Assembly: GCA_002337125.1 (NCBI GenBank)
Contig: DDFJ01000001.1
Coordinates: 955,597-1,019,596 of the forward strand
DNA length: 64,000 nucleotides
Direction of reading: 5' to 3'
Origin: Chitinophagaceae bacterium UBA1931
GTDB lineage: Bacteria; Bacteroidota; Bacteroidia; Chitinophagales; Chitinophagaceae
Position numbers and translations under genes: made by a program. Shown here piece by piece: positions 1-7,189 of this stretch (position 1 is its first letter; each line of letters starts with the position of its first letter). The notes beneath the pieces were generated by a model. The model ran no database searches, was not told the DNA's origin, and worked only from the letters and a program-made list of their open reading frames with translations.

Positions 1-221
1 CTCCACAACGACGAAAGTTTTTTTGTAAATATGTTGGAAGGATTTACTTCCGTTATATTCTTCAGCGCATCGAAATAAAACAGCGAAGAAGGTTTTGGAT
101 TGAATAAATAATAATGATGTTGCGGAAATGATATTGCCAGCGAACGGATTAATGTACGGCTGTAATGTCCTAAACCTGTTTGATTATGATATGCACGTTT
201 GGCATCAAATGCTATCTGCAT
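1..221 (-). CDS. Glycosyltransferase family 1/4, N-terminal fragment (cut by window edge)
   Basis: The minus strand is open from an ATG at 221 to the window edge, giving about 73 residues that begin MQIAFDAKRAYHNQTGLGHY. The pattern FDAKR...N.TGLG.YSR near the start is typical of GT-B glycosyltransferases of the mannosyltransferase/GT4 type, where the Gly-rich loop helps form the N-terminal Rossmann domain. Only the N-terminus is present, so the donor, acceptor and C-terminal nucleotide-sugar domain cannot be judged. The start is the only ATG that opens on this motif. The neighbouring gene upstream is on the same strand with a 63-base gap. Family assignment is fairly safe; specificity is unknown. 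Confidence 0.72.
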   Translation of the reverse strand, partial: MQIAFDAKRAYHNQTGLGHYSRTLIRSLAISFPQHHYYLFNPKPSSLFYFDALKNITEVNPSNIFTKKLSSLW

Positions 222-284
222 GAAATAGAAATTGGGTGCAATTTATTAAATGCAGCTTAAACAGGAACATTCAACTTAACAGGA

Positions 285-1175
285 TCAGAAACTGTAAATA
301 AGTTCAGCCTCACTGTAAAGATGATTACTGATGCTTTCCTGCACCATCTGTGTGCCATTTACAATAGTTGCCGGGTTAACGGGGATGGCCAGTGTAGGCG
401 TAAACTTCAGTTCCCATTTCTTCAGTTTGTAATCAAAGGGGCAGCTGATTTCATAATCAAGCAGGGTAAAATGTGATGCATCCTGAATGGTGGTGGTAAC
501 TGTTGTTGTTGTGGTGGTGGAACCGGAATTACCAAGCCCCCTGCCCTTTCCTTTTGATTTAGACAATGCCACACCTGACTTGGAAGCCCTTCCAGAAGTA
601 TAGTAAGCCTTATAATAGTTTTGTGAGCCTGCATTAAACTTTGCTGATGGAGTTATTTCCAGCCTTTCCTTATCAGCAAAAAAGCTGTGACTTAAACCAG
701 CTTCCGTAATAATATCGGGCAATGCTCCCAATGTATAACCTGCACCGCCGTTAATGGTTACCCAACCTGCATCATAACCGCCGTACATGCCAATGCTGGT
801 ATGTATTTCAGCATTCACAGCAAAACTTCCTGTATTATAAAAGAATTGATCGGCATAAATACCACCGTAAAACTTTGGGCCAATGGTAAAATCATAACCC
901 GCTTCAATCGTCGCCACATCTATCCTGTTGGCGCCACCGTTGGGCATATAGGAAACTGAACCCAGCAAATGAAAACCTGATTTATGAAAGAAACCAATTC
1001 CCGGTGAGAGGTAAGAAATTTTTGCAGAATCAGTTCTTCCCAGGTAAACATTTCGTGAAAGATATTTAGCCGAAACTTCGAAATGTGATTTGGTCTTTTC
1101 AGTTGTGAAATCCTGGGAGTAAGCTGCGTTAAAAATAAATACGGATAATAAAAGGACAATGGTGGATTGCTTCAT
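285..1175 (-). CDS. Secreted protein, probable outer-membrane beta-barrel-like, function unknown
   Basis: The protein starts MKQSTIVLLLSVFIFNAAYS, a clear Sec signal peptide with cleavage after AYS-Q. I chose the ATG at 1175 over an in-frame upstream TTG because the signal peptide begins there. The mature part has alternating aromatic/hydrophobic strands with many Gly and Tyr residues (for example GGIYADQFFYNTG, GGYDAGWVTINGGAGY) and ends in a Phe (LIYSF), as outer-membrane barrels do. A basic, Ser/Gly-rich low-complexity stretch followed by a run of threonines (about residues 200-230) interrupts it, possibly an extracellular loop. A TAnnTTTG-like -7 element lies at 1193-1200 without a clear -33 element. 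I do not recognise a family. Confidence 0.6.
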   Translation of the reverse strand: MKQSTIVLLLSVFIFNAAYSQDFTTEKTKSHFEVSAKYLSRNVYLGRTDSAKISYLSPGIGFFHKSGFHLLGSVSYMPNGGANRIDVATIEAGYDFTIGPKFYGGIYADQFFYNTGSFAVNAEIHTSIGMYGGYDAGWVTINGGAGYTLGALPDIITEAGLSHSFFADKERLEITPSAKFNAGSQNYYKAYYTSGRASKSGVALSKSKGKGRGLGNSGSTTTTTTVTTTIQDASHFTLLDYEISCPFDYKLKKWELKFTPTLAIPVNPATIVNGTQMVQESISNHLYSEAELIYSF

Positions 1176-1373
1176 GTTACTTGTTTTCAAATCAAAAATA
1201 CTGGTAACAAGACAGACCAGACGCCGTACATGCTGCCTGATAAAAATTTGATGATTTCATGACTATTCAGAATATCAAAAAAACGAATCAACAATTGTTC
1301 ACAAAAAAAGCACCATCATTGCCACTTACACTTATGAAACAAAAAGAATTGAACTTAATTGTACAGCTTGCTC

Positions 1374-1381
1374 TATTTTCG
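1374..1381 (+). promoter_or_regulatory. Possible Bacteroidota -7 element upstream of dapD
   Basis: TATTTTCG followed by GCAGC matches the TAnnTTTG -7 pattern at 7 of 8 positions and sits 16 bases before the dapD ATG. The best TTG upstream is about 22 bases away, slightly too far, so this is tentative. Confidence 0.3.
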
Positions 1382-1397
1382 CAGCAAAATCGAACTA

Positions 1398-2210
1398 ATG
1401 GAACTGAAAAATCTTATTCTTGAAGCATGGGCAAATCGTGAGCTTCTGAAAGACAATACATACACTGATGCTGTAAGAGCTGTGATTGAAGAAGTGGATA
1501 AAGGACGTTTACGTACTGCCGAACCTACGGAACATGGCTGGCAGGTTAACGAATGGGTAAAACAAGCCATTCTCCTGTACTTTGGTATTCAGCAAATGCA
1601 AACCTGGGACTTGGCTCCTTTTGAGTTTTACGATAAAATGCTGCTCAAGAAAAATTATAAGGAATTAGGTGTTCGTGCTGTTCCTCATGCGGTTGCAAGA
1701 TATGGTGCTTACCTCGCCAAGAACGTGGTACTCATGCCAAGCTATGTAAACATTGGTGCTTATGTTGATGAAGGCACAATGGTTGATACATGGGCAACTG
1801 TTGGAAGCTGTGCACAGATTGGTAAAGGTGTACACCTGAGCGGTGGTGTTGGTATTGGTGGTGTATTGGAACCTCTCCAGGCAAGCCCCGTAATTATTGA
1901 AGACGGGTGTTTTATTGGCAGCCGTTGTATTGTGGTGGAAGGTGTGATTGTTGAAAAAGAAGCCGTACTTGGTGCCAACGTGGTATTAACCAAATCAACC
2001 AAGATTATTGATGTTACAGGCCCTGTTCCTTTTGAAATGAAAGGACGTGTACCTGCACGCAGCGTGGTTATTCCCGGATCTTATACAAAACAATTCCCTG
2101 CAGGCGAATTTGGTGTAGGCTGTGCCTTAATCATTGGTCAGCGTAAACCAAGCACCGATTTAAAAACCAGCTTAAATGATGCATTGAGAGATTTCAATGT
2201 AAGCGTTTAA
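1398..2210 (+). CDS. dapD: 2,3,4,5-tetrahydropyridine-2,6-dicarboxylate N-succinyltransferase
   Basis: This 270-residue protein matches DapD, which transfers a succinyl group from succinyl-CoA to tetrahydrodipicolinate in the succinylase branch of lysine and meso-diaminopimelate synthesis in the cytoplasm. The N-terminal helical part (ELKNLILEAW) is followed by a left-handed beta-helix of hexapeptide repeats (about residues 110-210: VLMPSYVNIGAYVDEGTMVD, VGSCAQIGKGVHLSGG, VIIEDGCFIGSRC), and a C-terminal extension. The length fits the 270-275 of the family. I chose the ATG at 1398 rather than 1359 because the family starts at MELKN. It is followed 21 bases later by a transporter gene on the same strand. 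Confidence 0.93.
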   Translation: MELKNLILEAWANRELLKDNTYTDAVRAVIEEVDKGRLRTAEPTEHGWQVNEWVKQAILLYFGIQQMQTWDLAPFEFYDKMLLKKNYKELGVRAVPHAVARYGAYLAKNVVLMPSYVNIGAYVDEGTMVDTWATVGSCAQIGKGVHLSGGVGIGGVLEPLQASPVIIEDGCFIGSRCIVVEGVIVEKEAVLGANVVLTKSTKIIDVTGPVPFEMKGRVPARSVVIPGSYTKQFPAGEFGVGCALIIGQRKPSTDLKTSLNDALRDFNVSV

Positions 2211-2231
2211 TCCAACTCCAAAGCGGCATAC

Positions 2232-3152
2232 ATGAATGAACAAGGCAAAACAGTACAAAAACTCTCTGTAGCCGGTGCACTCATTACGCTCATTGGTTCT
2301 TTATTCTTCTCAACCAAAGCGGTTATTGTAAAATATGCTTTTCGTGAAACGGCAGTTGATGCCGTTTCACTTTTAGCATTACGCATGTTGTTCTCCCTTC
2401 CTTTTTTCCTGGTGATGGCATGGTTTGCCAGCAGTAAGGAAAAACAAAGCAAACTCACCCTTAAGCAATGGTTTTACCTGGCATTGATGGGTTTGTTTGG
2501 TTATTACCTCAGCAGCTATTTCGATTTTGCAGGATTAAAATATATTTCAGCAGGCATTGAACGGCTCATCCTTTTTCTCTACCCCACTTTTGTATTACTC
2601 ATCAATGCATTTGTGTTTAAAGAAAAAGCCAACCGCATACAGTGGATTGCTGTTGCACTAACCTATGCAGGTATAATCTTGGCTTATATTGGTGAATTAA
2701 CCATTTCAAAAGACAGTCCCGGCTTTTTCCTTGGCAGTTGGCTTATCTTTCTCTGTTCGCTTACGTTTGCCATTTATATTGTTGGCAGCGGCCGCATTAT
2801 TCCCATTGTAGGTGCAACAAAGTTTACAGCGTATGTAATGTTGTTTTCAACTGCCGGTGTATTTATTCATTTCCTGGTGGCGGGTAATTATTCCATTTTG
2901 CACAGCGGTACTTCCTTTGTTTGGTATGGTGTACTCATTGCCATTATATCTACTGTTATTCCCAGCTGGCTCGTGGCATCGGGCACCAAAAAGATCGGGG
3001 CGAATAATGTGGCCATCATTTCAACCATTGGCCCGGTATCAACTATTTTACAGGCGCATTTTATTTTAGACGAACCCATTTATGCAGCGCAGATTGCTGG
3101 CACTATCCTGATTGTGCTGGGTGTATTGTTGCTTGGATGGAAACGGAAATAA
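2232..3152 (+). CDS. EamA/DMT-family transporter
   Basis: The 306-residue protein has about ten hydrophobic segments arranged as two similar five-helix halves, the layout of the EamA (drug/metabolite transporter) superfamily. Characteristic stretches are ISAGIERLILFLYPTFVLLI at the end of the first half and AIISTVIPSWLVASGTKKIG with GPVSTILQAHFILDEPI in the second. It lies in the inner membrane and probably exports a small metabolite; the substrate cannot be read from sequence. It follows dapD by 21 bases and may be cotranscribed, but that pairing is not enough to infer lysine export. The C-terminus ends in a short basic tail (WKRK). Confidence 0.85.
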   Translation: MNEQGKTVQKLSVAGALITLIGSLFFSTKAVIVKYAFRETAVDAVSLLALRMLFSLPFFLVMAWFASSKEKQSKLTLKQWFYLALMGLFGYYLSSYFDFAGLKYISAGIERLILFLYPTFVLLINAFVFKEKANRIQWIAVALTYAGIILAYIGELTISKDSPGFFLGSWLIFLCSLTFAIYIVGSGRIIPIVGATKFTAYVMLFSTAGVFIHFLVAGNYSILHSGTSFVWYGVLIAIISTVIPSWLVASGTKKIGANNVAIISTIGPVSTILQAHFILDEPIYAAQIAGTILIVLGVLLLGWKRK

Positions 3153-3177
3153 AAAAGCGGCTCAAAAGAACCGCTTT
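3151..3177 (-). terminator. Intrinsic terminator of the tRNA-Leu gene
   Basis: AAAGCGG and CCGCTTT form a 7-bp stem around a 10-base loop. Read on the minus strand the stem is followed by a run of six T, directly after the tRNA 3' end. It can also serve the convergent EamA gene, which stops at 3152. Confidence 0.7.
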
Positions 3178-3184
3178 AGTGAAG

Positions 3185-3268
3185 TGCCCAGGACTGGATT
3201 CGAACCAGCACATCCTTGCGAACGCTGCGACCTGAACACAGTGCGTCTACCAATTTCGCCACCTGGGC
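3185..3268 (-). tRNA. tRNA-Leu (anticodon CAG)
   Basis: The minus strand reads GCCCAGG, the D-arm GCGAAATTGGTAGACGC, an anticodon stem CTGTG/CGCAG closing the loop TTCAGGT (anticodon CAG), a variable arm GCGTTCGCAAGGATGTG, a T-arm with GGTTCGAATCC, and the closing CCTGGGC plus discriminator A. The acceptor stem pairs over 7 bp and the long variable arm is that of a class II tRNA. The 84-nt gene carries no encoded CCA. Confidence 0.95.
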
Positions 3269-3279
3269 ATTCAGGGCTG

Positions 3280-3287
3280 CAAATGTA
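3280..3287 (-). promoter_or_regulatory. Likely -7 element of the tRNA-Leu promoter
   Basis: On the minus strand TACATTTG, followed by CAGCCC, matches TAnnTTTG exactly and lies 11 bases before the tRNA 5' end, the expected spacing. No clear TTG is seen at the -33 distance. Confidence 0.45.
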
Positions 3288-3339
3288 ATGGGAAAAACAG
3301 AAATGATGAAAAGTAAATTTGTTTTTCCTTGAACAAGCT

Positions 3340-3651
3340 TCATTTCTTTTTCCAGGACGTATCAATACCTTCAGCAGAATAGAAAAAAGCAGAGTCATTT
3401 TTTATAACGAACCGGGCTTTATAAGTTTTGTCGGAGAAAAAGATAGAAACACTATCTTCTGCAATGTTATAGCTGAATGACTTTCTGTAATAAGGATAAA
3501 ACACAGAATCTTTACTGAAAACAATACTCCCTTGTTCGGGCTTTACATTACTCAACCATTCACCACAAAAAACACAATTCTGATCAACTCTTTTTGATTG
3601 ATTGCATGCAAGGATAAAAAGCAAACATAGAAACACAGTGTATTTCATCAT
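3340..3651 (-). CDS. Small putative lipoprotein
   Basis: This protein of about 103 residues starts MMKYTVFLCLLFILACNQ, a lipoprotein signal with lipobox ILAC, so the mature protein would be anchored by Cys in a periplasm-facing membrane. Further upstream there is an in-frame ATG at 3666, but the signal peptide is compact from 3651 or 3648. The rest is rich in Tyr, Phe, Ser and Lys with a second Cys pair (NCVFCGEW) near residues 28-33, and ends SWKKK. I do not recognise a family and see no catalytic motif. The next gene upstream is on the same strand with a 57-base gap. Confidence 0.6.
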   Translation of the reverse strand: MMKYTVFLCLLFILACNQSKRVDQNCVFCGEWLSNVKPEQGSIVFSKDSVFYPYYRKSFSYNIAEDSVSIFFSDKTYKARFVIKNDSAFFYSAEGIDTSWKKK

Positions 3652-3708
3652 GTAAAATAAATTCATTTCACGATCAGGCAGCAGATCGGAAGTTTTTCGT
3701 TTGTTTCA

Positions 3709-4212
3709 TTATTGGTACAAATAAGGTTCATTATTGTAAGCTAACTTTCTAACGTTTTCCAATACACGTTTCATGTATGTTTTCCAGAACAACTGTGCAA
3801 AAGCAAAACAAAACGGATACAGCAATACTTTCCTGTAATGCAAAGCATAAGTGTACTGTATCAATACACGGCCCGGTTCTGTTTCACTGGTTTCCCACTC
3901 ACCGGTAAACTTGTAAAACCCCAGCATCCATGCCTGGAAATCACTTACTTCTATTTTCCAGTACTTGTTTTCAATTCGCTCTATTACTTTATCAACCGAA
4001 GCAAATCCACCTTTTTGTGTAAGCGATTTTGCTGCATATACTTTTTTGGTTGATCCCGGCTTGCCCCAATCCGCATCATCCGTACAATGTGTAACTGCAG
4101 GCATTAAACCAAAGCCTGTATGCACTTTCGATACATCGCACAACATGGGCGTTTTAAATGCACGTTCAAGACTGCATTCATAAACAGTTGATACTTTTAC
4201 CTTGAAATACAT
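3709..4212 (-). CDS. SRPBCC (START/Bet v1-like) family protein
   Basis: The 167-residue protein begins with a beta strand and the phrase YECSLERAFKTPMLCDVSKV, then TGFGLMPAVTHCTDDADWGKPGSTKKVY, and later strands such as KYWKIEVSDFQAWMLGFYKF and RVLIQYTYALHY before a long C-terminal helix. This order (strand, helix pair, antiparallel sheet, long helix) is that of SRPBCC proteins, which bind hydrophobic ligands in a cleft. There is no signal peptide, so it is cytoplasmic. It lies 27 bases downstream of the HTH regulator gene on the same strand and could be part of that operon. The ligand is unknown. Confidence 0.65.
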   Translation of the reverse strand: MYFKVKVSTVYECSLERAFKTPMLCDVSKVHTGFGLMPAVTHCTDDADWGKPGSTKKVYAAKSLTQKGGFASVDKVIERIENKYWKIEVSDFQAWMLGFYKFTGEWETSETEPGRVLIQYTYALHYRKVLLYPFCFAFAQLFWKTYMKRVLENVRKLAYNNEPYLYQ

Positions 4213-4239
4213 CTGTGCTCTGTGTTTTGATTTTGATGT

Positions 4240-4464
4240 TTATTGTTCCGGCTTCTTCCCATCTTCCACATACTCGAGTATATCGCCAGGCTGACAGTTT
4301 AATACCCTGCAAATAGCTTCCAGCGTACTGAAACGTACAGCCTTTGCTTTTCCTGTTTTTAGAATGGACAGGTTCGACAAGGTAAGATCAACTTTTTCGG
4401 AAAGTTCATTCAAACTCATTTTCCGCTTCGCCATCATTACATCTAAGTTTACAACTATTGCCAT
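4240..4464 (-). CDS. XRE-family HTH transcriptional regulator (YozG-like)
   Basis: The 74-residue protein is a single helix-turn-helix domain: MAKRKMSLNELSEKVDLT, a recognition helix around SNLSILKTGKAKAVRFSTLE, and the closing AICRVLNCQPGDILEYV. This matches small Cro/CI-type regulators that are nearly always encoded next to a DUF2975 membrane protein, as here. The two genes are separated by only 3 bases, so they are very likely one transcript from the promoter at 5032-5061. The regulator may bind the inverted repeat overlapping that promoter (inference). Start ATG gives the usual length for this family. Confidence 0.88.
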   Translation of the reverse strand: MAIVVNLDVMMAKRKMSLNELSEKVDLTLSNLSILKTGKAKAVRFSTLEAICRVLNCQPGDILEYVEDGKKPEQ

Positions 4465-4467
4465 TGG

Positions 4468-5004
4468 TTAAACAGTTAAATCGTTTTCGTTCTGAATTTC
4501 TACTCCTTTTTTGAAAATAGTGGCAATGATATAAACTACAGCCCCCATAAGAATAAATGCCTGACTATCTGCCCAGAATTGATTTAAGTTGTCGGGAACA
4601 AAACCGTGATGCATTAAATTTTTAACTAACTGCCGGGCGATGTAACTCAACAGCCCGATTGAAAGAGTATAATAACTGATTTGTGAAATCTGTGTCGAAA
4701 CAAAAATATTGAACGGTTTAGACAAATCCATTTTGTGCATCAGCCTGATAACGATATAAAACAAATGGGCCTTTAAAATTGAAATGATCAGAATAAAGCT
4801 ATAGATGCCGAAAAATGATGCTCTGCTCTCTTTATACATTTGAATTAAGTCCAGCTTTTGATAAAGATTATGGACAAATTCAGGCTTGTAAATAGTAAAA
4901 ATAAAATTTACGATTAAGCCTCCTGCTTCAATAGACAAGCCTACAAAAATGATCCAGGCTACAACATATAAGCTCCAGAATACGAAGTTGTTTGTTTTTG
5001 ACAT
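4468..5004 (-). CDS. DUF2975 family integral membrane protein
   Basis: The 178-residue protein has four hydrophobic segments (about residues 9-35, 63-90, 104-128 and 148-166), with a short cytoplasmic N-terminus MSKTNN and a charged C-terminus. The pattern and the partnership with a YozG-like HTH protein encoded immediately downstream identify DUF2975. The biochemical function of the family is not established; the conserved pairing suggests a membrane protein that acts through or together with the regulator. It is the first gene after the promoter at 5032-5061. Confidence 0.8.
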   Translation of the reverse strand: MSKTNNFVFWSLYVVAWIIFVGLSIEAGGLIVNFIFTIYKPEFVHNLYQKLDLIQMYKESRASFFGIYSFILIISILKAHLFYIVIRLMHKMDLSKPFNIFVSTQISQISYYTLSIGLLSYIARQLVKNLMHHGFVPDNLNQFWADSQAFILMGAVVYIIATIFKKGVEIQNENDLTV

Positions 5005-5031
5005 AATTGTTTAAATTTTAAAATCATGTCG

Positions 5032-5061
5032 CAAACATAATTACTATTTATTGAAAAACAA
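5032..5061 (-). promoter_or_regulatory. Promoter of the DUF2975-HTH operon
   Basis: On the minus strand a TTG at 5059-5061 is followed after 19 bases by TATGTTTG (5032-5039), an exact match to the Bacteroidota consensus TTG-N17-20-TAnnTTTG. The -7 element is 27 bases before the start codon at 5004. Confidence 0.65.
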
Positions 5062-5066
5062 TAAAT
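5046..5066. repeat. Inverted repeat overlapping the -33 element, candidate operator
   Basis: ATTTATTG-AAAAA-CAATAAAT is a perfect 8-bp inverted repeat with a 5-base spacer. It covers the -33 TTG of the DUF2975-HTH promoter, a position where a dimeric HTH protein would block polymerase. Autoregulation by the HTH protein is inference; the symmetry is seen directly. AT-richness raises the chance of coincidence. Confidence 0.45.
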
Positions 5067-5186
5067 ATTTTTTAAATAAACGGTATTATTTGCCGAATAA
5101 ACAAGAAAGCCCCTTTAATGGGTTCACTTTAAAACAATGTTCTTCAATCATTTCCGGCACAGCATAAAAGCGTTGCAAACGGTAAA

Positions 5187-5861
5187 TTATTTTGTGGTGA
5201 TTAATACAACACCATTGGCACCTCTTGAACCATAAGCTGCCGTTTCAGCAGCATCTTTGAGTACATCAATTGATTTAATATCGTTCCTGCTCAGATCAAG
5301 CAGCGAACCATAGTAGATATTGCCGTTTAATACAATCAATGCAAAATTATCGCCGTTTATACTCTTGATGCCACGAATAATCACTTTTAAATCGCCACCT
5401 GTTTTTACCACCTTAACACCGGGAATGGTACGCAACAGCTGTTCCATGTCAGCGTTTTTTTCCTTGTCAATATACTTTTTATCAACGGCCGATGAATGCA
5501 ATGGAGTTTCAGATTCCTTCATTGTTCCATAACCTGTATTTACATCTTTGCCTTCAACAGGTTTTAATACAACATTAATGGTAGTGTTTCCATCCACATC
5601 AATGCGTTGGGAAATCAGTCCTGTATGCGAAAACAATAGCACCCCCTTTTCCTTAATAGTTACCGTGTACATTCCTGTAGAATCCGTCACGATCTCTCCT
5701 TTTTCGCCTTTTATTTTTACAGTAACATCAGCAAGTGGTTTAAACGCAGTATCTCTTACTTTTCCGGTAACGGTTATTTTTTGACTGTAAACAACTACTA
5801 CAAGGAACAATTGCAGGAACATGGTTACGCTTGCTGCTTTTAAAAACATTCCGTGTTTCAT
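5187..5861 (-). CDS. Stand-alone TonB-dependent receptor plug protein with carboxypeptidase-like domain
   Basis: The 224-residue protein has a signal peptide, a carboxypeptidase-D regulatory-like domain (about residues 28-105: VTGKVRDTAFKPLADVTVKI, GMYTVTIKEKGVLLFSHTGL) and a plug domain (about 120-224: LLRTIPGVKV, RGIKSINGDNFALIVLNG, ending AAYGSRGANGVVLITTK). This is the N-terminal third of a SusC-like receptor, but the gene stops cleanly right after the plug, with no barrel following. The 136 bases downstream show no continuation. Stand-alone plug proteins do occur in Bacteroidota; whether it works with a barrel or is a relic cannot be told. It should be periplasmic. Confidence 0.78.
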   Translation of the reverse strand: MKHGMFLKAASVTMFLQLFLVVVVYSQKITVTGKVRDTAFKPLADVTVKIKGEKGEIVTDSTGMYTVTIKEKGVLLFSHTGLISQRIDVDGNTTINVVLKPVEGKDVNTGYGTMKESETPLHSSAVDKKYIDKEKNADMEQLLRTIPGVKVVKTGGDLKVIIRGIKSINGDNFALIVLNGNIYYGSLLDLSRNDIKSIDVLKDAAETAAYGSRGANGVVLITTK

Positions 5862-6151
5862 AACATAGGAATTAAGTGTGTGATTTTTTTTAAACTTCAG
5901 TTTCTGTACTTCAGTACATGAAACTTTTTTATGACTGATAAATATAACACCGTCAATTGTTTATACCCAATTAAAAGAAATGATTGTGGTCAATGAAAAA
6001 CAGCAATATTTTTCTGCAACAATTTCATCAATATTTTATGACGCATGAAAAAGTTGCAAAACTGATTTCGTGAAAGCAATTAAAATGAATTGGTTAGAAG
6101 TAAAGAAATGTTGCTGAGTTGATGTAACAAATGCAATGATCTGTTTTACGG
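5862..6151. other. Intergenic stretch, no gene seen
   Basis: The AT-rich gap between two minus-strand genes has no supported coding frame. It holds two CTTCAGT copies near 5895-5920 but no clear promoter match. A REP-like palindrome follows at 6152. Confidence 0.5.
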
Positions 6152-6185
6152 TTGGCAACAGGTCAGTAAACCTGCAGCAGCCAGG
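6152..6185. repeat. REP-like palindrome, copy 1
   Basis: TTGGCAACAGGTCAGTAAAC followed by CTGCAGCAGCCAGG. It shares TTGGCAACAGGTC...CTGC..CCAG with the copies at 7154 and 13758, and lies directly after the stop codon of the next gene (minus strand). Confidence 0.6.
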
Positions 6186-6980
6186 CTATTTTAGTAACAT
6201 CATTTCATCAACAACTTCACCATTTTCACGAACGATTATCTTTTGCACTTTGTTTTTCTGCATTATAAATTCAAACGTCAGATCCCGTTCTTTGCTGAAA
6301 AACAGTGTTGCTGTTTCAGGATAAATTGTAAACTCTTTACCATTGATAACCTGTACCAGGTTCTGGTTTATTCGTTTAATGATCATCAGACTTATCTGTG
6401 AACTTTTATATTGCCCTTCATAGCTGTCAAGAACTGCAGTTGAAACCTTTGCAACTTTTCGCTTATTAAAATATGGAGCGGGCTTATGGTCGTAACTCAG
6501 CAGACGTGTCATTTTCCATACGCCATCCTGCAGCATCCATGTATGTGTAAATTTTGCCCATCCGTCTAACCGTTCTTTCTTACCTTTTTCGATGACATAA
6601 AAATAATGCTCACCACTTAAGATTGCACCATACACAACACCCTGGTTTTTCAACAGAAAAACCTTGATTGTACTGTCAATGGCTTCTCTACGCAAACGGA
6701 AATTATCCGTACAAAGATTCTTTTTAAACGAAGCAACAATATTGTTCTTTCCTTTTGCCAAACCTGTTTTGTCGTGATAGAACTCCACATCGTCCGAATA
6801 AAAGTTTCCAATGTTTACAGTATCGCAGGTATTATACGCTAACCAAAACAAACTGTCCTGTTGTAAAATTGTTTTGATGATTTGCCCGTCGTTTGTTTGT
6901 GCAGATAAATTACTGCCCAACAATGAAAAACATAAACAGAGAACAGTTGACAGTGTGGTATGCTTAAAAATCCCGGTCAT
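6186..6980 (-). CDS. Secreted NTF2-like (DUF4440-type) protein
   Basis: Starting at the ATG at 6980 the protein opens MTGIFKHTTLSTVLCLCFSL and ends its signal peptide at LSAQ; the longer frame to 7043 would bury the signal peptide. The mature N-terminal half resembles NTF2-like/DUF4440 domains: ILQQDSLFWLAYNTCD, FYSDDVEFYHDKTGL, GKNNIVASFKKNLC, and a tryptophan-rich strand (WAKFTHTWMLQDGVWKMTRL). The C-terminal part (about residues 175-264) carries a small beta domain, GQYKSSQISLMIIKR... with FFSKERDLTFEF, as found after NTF2-like domains in Bacteroidota. No catalytic residues are evident. It is likely periplasmic; the function is unknown. Confidence 0.72.
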   Translation of the reverse strand: MTGIFKHTTLSTVLCLCFSLLGSNLSAQTNDGQIIKTILQQDSLFWLAYNTCDTVNIGNFYSDDVEFYHDKTGLAKGKNNIVASFKKNLCTDNFRLRREAIDSTIKVFLLKNQGVVYGAILSGEHYFYVIEKGKKERLDGWAKFTHTWMLQDGVWKMTRLLSYDHKPAPYFNKRKVAKVSTAVLDSYEGQYKSSQISLMIIKRINQNLVQVINGKEFTIYPETATLFFSKERDLTFEFIMQKNKVQKIIVRENGEVVDEMMLLK

Positions 6981-7153
6981 AAATAGTTTTACTAATAAAC
7001 GATGCTGTAAAATGTTGCTGACATTTAAATATACAAAGTTCACTAACGGTTAACTTTTACTTTATGACTGCCGGTTAAAATTCAATTTCGCAAATACATA
7101 CCGCCATTTCTCTAATTGGTTTTTGATTTCAGCGGTGGATAAGAAAAGTAACG

Positions 7154-7184
7154 TTTGGCAACAGGTCGGGAGAACTGCGCCAGA
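7154..7184. repeat. REP-like palindrome, copy 2
   Basis: TTTGGCAACAGGTCGGGAGA followed by ACTGCGCCAGA. It has the core CAGGTC-GGGA-GAxCTG and lies just after the stop codon of the TlpA-like gene, the same placement as copy 1. Confidence 0.65.
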
Positions 7185-7189
7185 TACAG

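Noticed and set aside
1359..1397. N-terminal extension of DapD from the ATG at 1359
   Set aside because: DapD starts at MELKN, and a possible -7 promoter element lies inside the extension.
3162..3398. 78-codon minus-strand frame
   Set aside because: It runs through the tRNA-Leu gene and into the end of the lipoprotein gene; the tRNA fold is decisive.
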